DNA from: Phyllobacteriaceae bacterium
GTDB taxonomy: Bacteria > Pseudomonadota > Alphaproteobacteria > Rhizobiales > Rhizobiaceae
Assembly: GCA_024645155.1 (NCBI GenBank)
Contig: JAHEGF010000058.1
Coordinates: forward strand, 1 to 15,431
DNA: 15,431 nt
Direction of reading: 5' to 3'
Below are positions 8,276 through 14,676 of this stretch, piece by piece (positions within the stretch are counted from its first letter, which is position 1; the number at the start of each line of letters is the position of its first letter). A program made the position numbers and the translations under genes. The notes under the pieces were generated by a model. It ran no database searches, was not told the DNA's origin, and saw only the letters and a program-made list of their open reading frames with translations.

Positions 8276-8764
8276 ATGTCGCAAGGCCCCCGCATCGCTC
8301 TTTTTCAACCGGATATTCCCGGCAACACCGGGACGATTCTGCGCCTTGGCGCATGTCTCGGGCTCGGCATCGACATCATCGGCCCTGCGGGGTTTGATCT
8401 GTCCGACCGGGCATTGAAGCGGGCAGGCATGGACTATCTCGAATCAGCCGCGTTGACCCGTCATGATGACTGGTCGGCATTCGAGACCGGCCGCAGCGAT
8501 GACCGCCGCCGCCTTGTCTTGTTCTCAACCAGGGCAACACTTGCCTACACGCGGTTCGAATACCGCCCGTCGGACATTTTGCTGTTTGGCCGTGAAACGT
8601 CGGGCGTTCCCGATTTCGTCCACGCGGCTGCAGACGCCGCGGTCACAATCCCGATGCCCGGCGGCGGCCGCAGTCTCAACCTTGCAATCAGCGTTGCGAT
8701 GGCCGCAGGAGAGGTCATGCGGCAACTGGACGGCCCGGCAGCCCGGACCGGCGAAACCGAATGA
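8276..8764 (+). CDS. trmL: tRNA (cytidine/uridine-2'-O-)-methyltransferase, TrmL-like SPOUT family
   Basis: Predicted to methylate the 2'-O of the wobble base (position 34) of certain tRNA-Leu species using S-adenosylmethionine. The 162 residues carry the three SPOUT knot motifs: PDIPGNTGTILRLGACLG at 12-29, LLFGRETSGVPD at 102-113, and IPMPGGGRSLNLAISVAMA at 125-143. Length is normal for TrmL. I start at ATG 8276; an in-frame TTG at 8270 would add two residues. Neither start has a ribosome-binding site. Divergent from the ABC exporter gene; hemF follows on the same strand after 97 bases. After the TGA the same frame stays open for 30 further codons to 8857, which I treat as chance or a uORF, not as part of this protein. 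Confidence 0.9.
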   Translation: MSQGPRIALFQPDIPGNTGTILRLGACLGLGIDIIGPAGFDLSDRALKRAGMDYLESAALTRHDDWSAFETGRSDDRRRLVLFSTRATLAYTRFEYRPSDILLFGRETSGVPDFVHAAADAAVTIPMPGGGRSLNLAISVAMAAGEVMRQLDGPAARTGETE

Positions 8765-8808
8765 CCGCTTGAGGTCTTGACCCGCTTTCAAATTGCGCTA
8801 CGGGTCGC

Positions 8809-8857
8809 AGGAGATCGAAAGTTGACCGCTGGCAAGAAGCAGCGTGCCGAAAGCTGA
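8809..8857 (+). other. Candidate leader peptide/uORF before hemF
   Basis: A strong Shine-Dalgarno AGGAG (8809-8813) stands 8 bases before a TTG at 8822, which opens a short frame of 11 codons (MTAGKKQRAES) ending with TGA at 8855-8857. A TAA follows directly, and the hemF ATG is 4 bases after the TGA+TAA frame end. hemF itself has no good ribosome site, so the short frame could feed ribosomes to it. No homolog is known to me; conservation would decide. Confidence 0.3.
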
Positions 8858-8861
8858 TAAC

Positions 8862-9776
8862 ATGAAGAGACCTGATATCCCCGCCGGGCTGCCAGCCGGC
8901 ATTGAAGACAAGAAAGAGACGGCCACTGCCTGGTTTGCAACTCTGCGAGACCGCATTTGCACTGCATTGGAGGAAATCGAGGACGAGGCCGATGATTCAA
9001 CGGCGCCGGGAACGCCCGGCCGCTTCGAGAAGACACCATGGCAACGCGACAATGGCGGTGGCGGTGGCGGGGTCATGTCGATCCTGAAGGGACGTGTCTT
9101 TGAAAAGGCCGGCGTTCACATCTCCACCGTGCACGGCGAGTTTTCCGAAGAGTTCCGCACACAGATTCCAGGCGCGACCGACGATCCGCGATTTTGGGCG
9201 GCAGGGATTTCGCTGATTGTCCACCCGCGAAACCCGAATGTCCCCGCGGTTCACATGAACACCCGCATGGTCGTTACAACCCGCCAGTGGTTTGGTGGCG
9301 GTGCCGACCTGACCCCGGTGCTTGACCGTCGCAGGACGCAGGACGACCCTGACACCGAGGCCTTCCACAGGGCGCTCGAACTGACCTGCAACAGCCACCG
9401 GGACGTCGCCGATTATCCCAAACTGAAGAAGTGGTGCGATGAATATTTCTATCTGCCGCATCGCAGCGAGCCGCGCGGTATTGGCGGCATCTTCTACGAC
9501 TGGATGCATTCGCCGGAGGACAAGGGGGGATGGAATGCCGACTTCGCGTTCACCCGTGACGTTGGCCGCGCATTTCTTGTGATCTACCCCTTCATAGTCC
9601 GCAGGAACTTCAATCAGGCGTGGAACGATGCTGACCGCCAAGAGCAGCTTGTCCGCCGCGGCCGCTATGTCGAATTCAACCTTCTGTATGATCGCGGCAC
9701 CATTTTCGGTTTGAAAACAGGGGGAAACGTCGCCTCAATCCTGTCTTCGATGCCGCCGGAAGTAAAATGGCCATGA
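8862..9776 (+). CDS. hemF: Oxygen-dependent coproporphyrinogen-III oxidase
   Basis: Converts coproporphyrinogen III to protoporphyrinogen IX by O2-dependent decarboxylation of two propionates (haem biosynthesis, cytoplasm, homodimer). From ATG 8862 the protein is 304 residues, the usual size. Signatures in order: a glycine run followed by VMSILKGRVFEKAGVHISTV (about 65-90), HMNTRMV at 131-137, WFGGGADLTP at 143-152, GIGGIFYDW at 206-214, and the C-terminal EFNLLYDRGTIFGLKTGGN at 271-289. An in-frame GTG at 8844 would add six residues; neither start has a good Shine-Dalgarno, and homologs as I know them begin near the ATG. The six-glycine run comes from GGCGGT-type repeats at 9053-9070. The glycine-rich loop is a family feature, so this is not odd in itself. 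Confidence 0.96.
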   Translation: MKRPDIPAGLPAGIEDKKETATAWFATLRDRICTALEEIEDEADDSTAPGTPGRFEKTPWQRDNGGGGGGVMSILKGRVFEKAGVHISTVHGEFSEEFRTQIPGATDDPRFWAAGISLIVHPRNPNVPAVHMNTRMVVTTRQWFGGGADLTPVLDRRRTQDDPDTEAFHRALELTCNSHRDVADYPKLKKWCDEYFYLPHRSEPRGIGGIFYDWMHSPEDKGGWNADFAFTRDVGRAFLVIYPFIVRRNFNQAWNDADRQEQLVRRGRYVEFNLLYDRGTIFGLKTGGNVASILSSMPPEVKWP

Positions 9777-9793
9777 CGTCCGGAGAATCCGCT

Positions 9794-9807
9794 TTGATCT
9801 CCCTCAA
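9794..9807 (+). promoter_or_regulatory. FNR/FixK-like box upstream of the DUF1059 gene
   Basis: TTGATCTCCCTCAA matches TTGAT-N4-ATCAA at 9 of 10 fixed positions. Its centre (9800.5) is 28.5 bases before a good -10 candidate TATGAT at 9829-9834 (5 of 6), which puts the box near -40.5 from the predicted start, the class II FNR/FixK position. There is no good -35 hexamer, as expected for an activated promoter. A weak stem after hemF (9782-9802) overlaps this site and is an alternative reading. Confidence 0.4.
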
Positions 9808-9867
9808 ATTGTGGCATGGCAGTTTCGCTATGATATGCTTGTCGAGGGATGAGCAAAGGAGACCATG

Positions 9868-10053
9868 ATGAAGGAATTCCAATGCGGTTCGCTGGTACCG
9901 GGTTGTGAGTGGCATACGCGTCACGAAGATGAGGCAGAAATCATCCGCCGGGCGACAAGTCACATGCGTCAGGTCCACGAGGAAATGACAGTCAGCGAGA
10001 CAACGATAGAAGCGATCCGTTCGCGGATACAAAAAGCCGGCAAAGCCGCCTGA
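9868..10053 (+). CDS. DUF1059 family small protein
   Basis: A 61-residue protein beginning MKEFQCGSLVPGCEWHTRHE, the pattern of the DUF1059 family, whose function is not known to me. Visible features are two cysteines (C6, C13) and histidines at H16 and H19 in CGSLVPGCEWHTRH, followed by a helical, charged half (AEIIRRATSHMRQVHEEM). The Cys/His spacing might bind a metal; that is inference only. AAAGGAG at 9855-9861 lies 6 bases before ATG 9868; the adjoining ATG 9865 would be only 3 bases away, so I prefer 9868. It lies 91 bases after hemF and may have its own FNR/FixK-type promoter. It converges on the CCA-adding enzyme gene with 18 bases between stops, and its last codons form one arm of that gene's terminator. 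Confidence 0.88.
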   Translation: MKEFQCGSLVPGCEWHTRHEDEAEIIRRATSHMRQVHEEMTVSETTIEAIRSRIQKAGKAA

Positions 10054-10089
10054 CAGGCGTGTCTCCTCCGGCTATTGCAATTTGCCGGC
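10031..10089 (-). terminator. Intrinsic terminator for the CCA-adding enzyme gene
   Basis: On the minus strand, GCCGGCAAA (10089-10081) pairs perfectly with TTTGCCGGC (10044-10036), and TTTTT follows (10035-10031). The 36-base loop holds a nested CGCCTG/CAGGCG hairpin. The 5' arm is within the last codons of the CCA-enzyme gene, the 3' arm within the last codons of the DUF1059 gene. The long loop and coding overlap lower my confidence. No T-run serves the plus strand. Confidence 0.5.
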
Positions 10090-11346
10090 CAGTTGCTTGG
10101 CACGTTTGACGAAATGCGCTTTGGTACCGGTAAAACCGGCCTTGATCCACTCGTCCTCAAGCCGTGCCAATAACAGGCCCAACTGCGGGCCGGCATCAAA
10201 TCCGGCTTGCAGCAGGTCGCGGCCAAGAACAGGCATTTCAGGCTTTTTCCACCGTTCGGCCGCAGCCAGCAACTGGCGCAATGCGCCGGTCGCCGTATTC
10301 GGCGCCGTTTCGCCCGGTGCCACCGGCAGGCTGGCTGCAAAGGCAAGACGCAAGTGATCCACCAGCGGTTGCCTGCCTTCGCGATATAGGCGTTCATGCA
10401 ATACCGATTTGGACATGTTTTGATCGACTGGTGCCATTTTGGCCCAATCGCAAAGCCGCGCCCGTTCCTCGCCCGACAATCGCAAACGATCCGCCAGCGT
10501 GGCGCATTTTTGTTCGTCGGGCGGAATGATTGCCTGCAGCCTGGAAATCGGGTCGGCACGCCAACCGCATTGGCCTTCCGCCCGCATCAGGCGGTCAACA
10601 AGGTCAATACCCCACTTTTCGGTTTCGGGGAGGACACTGGTCAGCACACCGGTTTGCCGCATCCACAACAATGCGCGCGACGGGTCACGTGCCGTAAGGA
10701 TTTTTTTCAGTTCCGACCATATCCGCTCGGCAGAAAGCTGCGCCATACCGGCCTTGTGGCGGGCGCAGGCTTTCAGGCCCTCGGCGTCGGGGCGACCTGA
10801 CCCGTAGCGCGCAAAAAAGCGGAAAAAGCGCAGTATCCGCAGATAATCTTCGGTAATGCGCGCATTGGCATCGCCGATAAAACGCACGGTTCTGGAATGG
10901 ATGTCGCCGAGGCCGCCGACCGGATCAAACACCGATCCGTCTGCATCCGCATAAAGAGCATTGATCGTGAAGTCGCGGCGTTGCGCATCGGCGAGCCAGT
11001 CACGGCCGAAACGCACCGTGGCATGGCGGCCATCAGTTTCGATATCGGCACGAAGCGTCGTGATCTCGTACGGTTTTCTGCCTGCAATCACGGTGACCGT
11101 GCCGTGCTCGACACCGGTGGGAATTGTTCGCCACCCGGCGTCGTTGCACCGGGCGATAACCGCATCGGGCAGCAGTGTCACCGCGATATCGATGTCGTCG
11201 ACCGCTTCGCCGAGCAATGTGTTGCGCACCGCGCCTCCGGCAATCCGCGCTTCCTCGTCCCCGGCGCAAAGGACCGCCAGAAGGCTTTGCAATCCGGCGT
11301 CCTCAAGCCATTTGGCCTGACTCGATATGGAAACCGAATGGTTCAC
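10072..11346 (-). CDS. cca: CCA tRNA nucleotidyltransferase / poly(A) polymerase family
   Basis: Adds or repairs the 3'-CCA of tRNAs using CTP and ATP. The 424 residues show the class II nucleotidyltransferase head: RIAGGAVRNTLLG at about 34-46, metal-binding DDIDIAV at 50-56, RRDFTINALY at 123-132, DPVGGLGDI at 141-149, and the RNA-binding linker RITEDYLRILRFFRF at 163-177; the rest is the helical neck and tail. The start is GTG at 11346, sharing four bases (GTGA) with the Nudix stop, with AAAGG about nine bases upstream. The frame is open to 11397 but that extension would lie inside the Nudix gene. Poly(A) polymerase PcnB is related, but the length and motif set fit a CCA enzyme, as annotated in rhizobia. 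Last of three overlapping genes. Confidence 0.93.
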   Translation of the reverse strand: MNHSVSISSQAKWLEDAGLQSLLAVLCAGDEEARIAGGAVRNTLLGEAVDDIDIAVTLLPDAVIARCNDAGWRTIPTGVEHGTVTVIAGRKPYEITTLRADIETDGRHATVRFGRDWLADAQRRDFTINALYADADGSVFDPVGGLGDIHSRTVRFIGDANARITEDYLRILRFFRFFARYGSGRPDAEGLKACARHKAGMAQLSAERIWSELKKILTARDPSRALLWMRQTGVLTSVLPETEKWGIDLVDRLMRAEGQCGWRADPISRLQAIIPPDEQKCATLADRLRLSGEERARLCDWAKMAPVDQNMSKSVLHERLYREGRQPLVDHLRLAFAASLPVAPGETAPNTATGALRQLLAAAERWKKPEMPVLGRDLLQAGFDAGPQLGLLLARLEDEWIKAGFTGTKAHFVKRAKQLAGKLQ

Positions 11347-11978
11347 GCATAAAACCTTTCGTACAGCGCGCGGATAATGCCCGCGGTCACGCCCCAAATG
11401 TACCGCTCGCCATAGGGCATGGTGTAGAAAAACCGTTCCTCTCCCTCCCAGAACCGGCTGCCGCGTTTGTGGTTGGCCGGATTCATCAGGAACCCGAGTG
11501 GCACCTCGAACACCTGCGCCACTTCGCGCGGATTGGGATCAAGCGTAAATCGCGAATCGACAATGCCGATAACCGGATTGATGCGATATCCGCTTCCTGT
11601 CACGTAATCGGGCAGGCGTCCGACGATTTCAACGAAATGCGGCGCAATCCCTGTTTCCTCGTCGGTTTCACGCAGTGCCGCTTTCTCGGCGGTTCCATCC
11701 TCGACATCGATTCGGCCACCGGGAAATGCCACCTGGCCGGAATGGCTGCGCAGTTCTTCGGTTCTTTGCGTCAAAAGCACCGTGGCTTCACCGGGCCGGT
11801 CAATGATCGGAATAAGAACCGCTGCTTCGTGAAGATCGCGATTGACGATCCACCCGCCGAATTTCGGGTTCAGGACATGATCGCCATAATCATCCTCATC
11901 GGGAGAATAGACATGGCTCTGCGCCCTGCGGCGAAAGTCTTCGGTGCTGAAACCGGTTTCACCGTCGCCGAATTTCAC
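11343..11978 (-). CDS. Nudix hydrolase, CoA pyrophosphatase (NudL-like)
   Basis: Predicted to cleave CoA and derivatives to 3',5'-ADP and 4'-phosphopantetheine. The 211 residues hold the UPF0035-type stretch VLLTQRTEELRSHSGQVAFP at 67-86, running straight into the Nudix box GGRIDVEDGTAEKAALRE at 87-104 and TDEETGI at 105-111. One extra residue in the box relative to the strict Nudix pattern is shared with E. coli NudL, so it is a subfamily mark and not damage. E104, E107 and E108 are the metal-binding glutamates. The start is GTG at 11978, overlapping the DUF1285 stop by GTGA, with GGGAG eight bases upstream. Its own stop overlaps the CCA-enzyme start in the same way, so the three genes are almost certainly one transcript. 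Substrate is inferred from family. Confidence 0.9.
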   Translation of the reverse strand: MKFGDGETGFSTEDFRRRAQSHVYSPDEDDYGDHVLNPKFGGWIVNRDLHEAAVLIPIIDRPGEATVLLTQRTEELRSHSGQVAFPGGRIDVEDGTAEKAALRETDEETGIAPHFVEIVGRLPDYVTGSGYRINPVIGIVDSRFTLDPNPREVAQVFEVPLGFLMNPANHKRGSRFWEGEERFFYTMPYGERYIWGVTAGIIRALYERFYA

Positions 11979-12616
11979 GCGCTGAGCTCCCGCAACCGCT
12001 TGACCGGCATGATCGGAAACACCTTCCCGTGCGACCGCACCGCAAACATGGCAACGCCACGGACCTCGATTTCCTCGCCATGGGAGACGAGCTCATACAT
12101 GACCGGCCGCGCGACCAGCGCCTCCAGACGTCCGCGCACATGCAGGTAAGGCTTCAGACCGTCGGTTGATTCCTCATCCTCGAAACGCAGCGGGTGATCC
12201 GGCCCGGCCTCGACAACATCACCGACATTGGTGCGGAATGTCATGACCTGGCCGTCTCCGGCACCCGACACATTCATTTCCACCGCCACGAACGGCGCGT
12301 CCTCGATGCGAATGCCGATTTTCTCGACCGGAGTGACCAGATAGGTCTTGCCGTCATCATCCTTGCGCAAAACCGTCGAGAAAAGCTGGACAAGAGGCAT
12401 CCGGCCGATCGGCGTTCCCAGATAGAACCAGGTGCCGTCGCGTTTGATTTCCATGTCGATATCGCCGCAGAATTCCGGATTCCAGCGCTCGACAGGTGGC
12501 AGTCCCTTGCCGGCCCGTGCTGCCCGCCCGATCAGTGCCGCCAGACCTGCCGTATCGCGTGCATCGGTAATTGACCCACCATCGGCAGGTCTGGGAGGCT
12601 TTTTGTCCTTCTTCAT
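11975..12616 (-). CDS. DUF1285 domain protein
   Basis: Cytoplasmic protein of unknown function, 213 residues. The DUF1285 mark is clear: GLPPVERWNPEFCGDIDMEI begins at about residue 38 and DGTWFYLGTPIGR follows at about 60-72. The sequence is rich in short beta-type stretches with no signal or membrane segment. I start at ATG 12616 (MKKDKKPPRPADGG); a GTG at 12622 would add two residues, and neither has a strong ribosome site. It leads the DUF1285–Nudix–CCA group and is divergent from moxR, 132 bases away. Structures known for the family show a beta-rich fold, but I cannot assign a reaction. The context with a CoA pyrophosphatase and a tRNA-repair enzyme looks like a transcription unit of convenience and not a pathway. 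Confidence 0.9.
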   Translation of the reverse strand: MKKDKKPPRPADGGSITDARDTAGLAALIGRAARAGKGLPPVERWNPEFCGDIDMEIKRDGTWFYLGTPIGRMPLVQLFSTVLRKDDDGKTYLVTPVEKIGIRIEDAPFVAVEMNVSGAGDGQVMTFRTNVGDVVEAGPDHPLRFEDEESTDGLKPYLHVRGRLEALVARPVMYELVSHGEEIEVRGVAMFAVRSHGKVFPIMPVKRLRELSA

Positions 12617-12644
12617 GGTCACGAAATAGTCACTCTTGTCCGGC

Positions 12645-12672
12645 TTGTCAGTACACGGTGGAGGATTAAATT
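12645..12672 (+). promoter_or_regulatory. Candidate sigma70-type promoter for the moxR operon
   Basis: TTGTCA (12645-12650, 5 of 6) and TAAATT (12667-12672, 4 of 6) are 16 bases apart. Transcription would begin near 12679, about 70 bases before the moxR GTG at 12749 and past the ATG at 12719 by less than 45. It lies in the divergent region with DUF1285, where no equally good minus-strand pair was seen. Confidence 0.4.
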
Positions 12673-12733
12673 GCGTGGTACCATCCCCGTGGCCTCGATT
12701 CGATGCTAACGATCATTGATGTCGACGCAAGGT

Positions 12734-12741
12734 AAAGGAAG
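12734..12741 (+). promoter_or_regulatory. Ribosome binding site deciding the moxR start
   Basis: AAAGGAAG sits 7 bases before a GTG at 12749, an ideal distance. The in-frame ATG at 12719 and TTG at 12716 lie upstream of this element and have no Shine-Dalgarno of their own, so the GTG is preferred. Confidence 0.65.
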
Positions 12742-12748
12742 CCGCACT

Positions 12749-13759
12749 GTGAGCATTATACAAGGCAAAAAAACAGCCGACCCGGACAAGATCATTGCCG
12801 ATGCCGAAGCCGCATTGGCCGATATCGGCAAGGTACGTTCGGAAATCAGCACAGTCATTTTCGGTCAGGAAACGGTCGTCGAGCGCGTTCTCGTGACCCT
12901 GTTTTCCGGCGGCCACGGACTGCTTGTCGGCGTTCCCGGTCTCGCCAAGACCAAATTGGTCGAAACCCTCGGGATAGTTCTCGGCCTCGACGCGCAACGC
13001 GTCCAGTTCACGCCGGACCTGATGCCGTCCGACATTCTCGGTTCCGAAGTCATGGATCAGGATGAGGCCGGCAAACGGTCGTTCCGTTTCATTCCTGGTC
13101 CGGTCTTTGCGCAATTGCTGATGGCCGACGAAATCAACCGCGCAAGCCCGCGCACGCAGTCTGCATTGCTGCAGGCGATGCAGGAGTACCATGTAACGAT
13201 CGCTGCAACGCGCCACGACCTGCCGGAACCGTTCCATGTCCTGGCGACGCAAAACCCGATCGAACAGGAAGGCACCTATCCGCTGCCCGAGGCCCAGCTT
13301 GACCGGTTCCTGATGCAGATCGACGTTCCCTATCCGGACATGGAAGCGGAGCGCCGCATCCTGCTGGAGACGACCGGTGTCGCCGATATGAAGGCCTCTG
13401 CCGTCATGAAGGCAAAGCGCCTCCGCGAGATTCAGAAACTTGTCCGCAAGATGCCGGTGCCCGAAAGCGTTGTCGAGGCGATACTGAAGCTTGTTCAGGC
13501 TGCGCGGCCCGGAAACGGATTTGAAGAAACCGACCGCCATGTCGCCTGGGGTCCGGGCCCGCGTGCCAGCCAGGCACTAGTGCTGTGCGCCCGCGCGCGC
13601 GCGCTTTACGACGGTCGCCTCGCGCCATCCATTGATGACGTCCTGGCGCTGGCCGAACCGGTGCTGCAACATCGCATGGCGCTGACTTTTGCTGCCCGCG
13701 CCGAGGGCATGAGTGTGCGCGATGTGATTGCAAAACTGGTCGAGACCGTAGACCGATGA
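12749..13759 (+). CDS. MoxR-family AAA+ ATPase
   Basis: Predicted chaperone-like ATPase that works with von Willebrand factor A domain partners. The 336 residues carry the MoxR-type Walker A GVPGLAKT at 61-68 (Ala instead of Gly before Lys, normal in this family), FTPDLMPSDILG at 87-98, Walker B LLMADE at 123-128, NRASPRTQSALLQAMQE at 130-146, and sensor 1 TQNP at 167-170, then the helical lid. I start at GTG 12749 because of the strong ribosome site; starting at ATG 12719 would add ten residues without one. Its stop overlaps the DUF58 start by ATGA. I recall reports that a similar operon (RL3499-RL3502) in Rhizobium leguminosarum affects cell shape and envelope integrity, which would be the best hint to its role. 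Confidence 0.94.
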   Translation: MSIIQGKKTADPDKIIADAEAALADIGKVRSEISTVIFGQETVVERVLVTLFSGGHGLLVGVPGLAKTKLVETLGIVLGLDAQRVQFTPDLMPSDILGSEVMDQDEAGKRSFRFIPGPVFAQLLMADEINRASPRTQSALLQAMQEYHVTIAATRHDLPEPFHVLATQNPIEQEGTYPLPEAQLDRFLMQIDVPYPDMEAERRILLETTGVADMKASAVMKAKRLREIQKLVRKMPVPESVVEAILKLVQAARPGNGFEETDRHVAWGPGPRASQALVLCARARALYDGRLAPSIDDVLALAEPVLQHRMALTFAARAEGMSVRDVIAKLVETVDR

Positions 13760-14676
13760 CACCAATCGGCCAGGCCGTAACGCCGGCCGCCCATCATGAC
13801 ACGCTTGCACGGGCACGCGTCCGGGCCTCCTATGCGCCCGATATCCTCGTCGAGGCGCGGCGCATCGTCAACACGGTGGTTGCCGGCTGGCACGGGCGGC
13901 GCAAGCGCGGAATCGGCGAGACATTCTGGCAGTTCAGACCTTATGTCGAAGGCGAATCGCAATCCCGTATCGATTGGCGCCGCTCCGCACGCGACGACCA
14001 TATCTATGTCAGGGATCGTGAATGGGAAGCTGCGCATACCGTGTGGCTGTGGGCCGACCCGTCGCCGTCGATGCTCTTTCAATCGCGGCTGGCGCCGGTG
14101 TCCAAACAGTCGCGGGCACTTGTTGTTGTGCTCGCTGTCGCCGAGATCCTGTCGCGTAGCGGCGAGCGCATTGCCTGGCCCGGGCTGACCGACCCGTTTT
14201 CTTCGCGCAATGGCGCCGAACAGCTTGCTGCCCGCCTCTCCCATGCCCGTCAGCTTGCGGGGCATCCCGACTTGCGCGGCGTCAAACGCCACTGCGATCT
14301 TGTGATCGCCAGCGATTTTCTTGATCCCGTGGACGACACGATACGGATGCTGGCTCCGCTTGCCGAGCGCGGCGTGCGCGCCCATCTGGTCGAGGTCGCC
14401 GATCCCGCCGAGGAACAGTTTCCCTACGCAGGCCGCACCGAGTTTGTCGACCCCGAAACCCAGGAACGCCTGACAGCCGGAAAAGCTGAAAACATCGCAT
14501 TGGAGTATCGCGACCTCTACCTTGCACGGCGCGAAACCCTGTCACGCTGGTGCCGCCGGCTTGGCTGGAGCTACACCCTCAACAGGACCGACATGCTGGC
14601 ATCCGATGCCCTGGTCCGCCTGCATACAGCCCTGAGTGGCGCGACCGGTTTTACCGGACCGGGAGTGGGCTTGTGA
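13756..14676 (+). CDS. DUF58 protein with vWA-type MIDAS
   Basis: Partner of the MoxR ATPase. The 306 residues show the DUF58 core WQFRPYVEGESQSRIDWRRS at 58-77 followed by ARDDHIYVRDREWE at 78-91, then a von Willebrand A-like half with an intact metal-ion motif DPSPS at 101-105 and a second strand VIASDFLDP at 183-191. No signal peptide or membrane helix is seen, so it is probably cytoplasmic. It starts at ATG 13756, overlapping the moxR stop by four bases, and ends overlapping the next start by GTGA. Tight coupling suggests fixed stoichiometry with both neighbours. The biochemical target is unknown. Confidence 0.93.
   Translation: MTPIGQAVTPAAHHDTLARARVRASYAPDILVEARRIVNTVVAGWHGRRKRGIGETFWQFRPYVEGESQSRIDWRRSARDDHIYVRDREWEAAHTVWLWADPSPSMLFQSRLAPVSKQSRALVVVLAVAEILSRSGERIAWPGLTDPFSSRNGAEQLAARLSHARQLAGHPDLRGVKRHCDLVIASDFLDPVDDTIRMLAPLAERGVRAHLVEVADPAEEQFPYAGRTEFVDPETQERLTAGKAENIALEYRDLYLARRETLSRWCRRLGWSYTLNRTDMLASDALVRLHTALSGATGFTGPGVGL

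Noticed and set aside
7000..8397. Plus-strand frame of 465 codons opposite the ABC exporter and running into trmL
   Set aside because: It overlaps two clear genes and lacks any family likeness; low-complexity His/Gln/Arg content suggests an antisense shadow.
8765..8857. C-terminal extension of TrmL by reading through its TGA (30 further open codons)
   Set aside because: TrmL motifs and length are complete at the TGA, and there is no sign of a selenocysteine element. The end of this frame is better considered as a separate uORF.
9053..9070. GGCGGT tandem repeat as a possible repeat-expansion or slippage site
   Set aside because: It encodes the glycine-rich loop expected in HemF, and is only three units long.
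11347..11397. N-terminal extension of the CCA enzyme to 11397
   Set aside because: It would lie inside the Nudix coding end; the GTG at 11346 with AAAGG and GTGA overlap fits better.
12713..14385. Long minus-strand frames opposite moxR and DUF58 (275 and 259 codons)
   Set aside because: They mirror conserved coding sequence on the plus strand and show no domain of their own.
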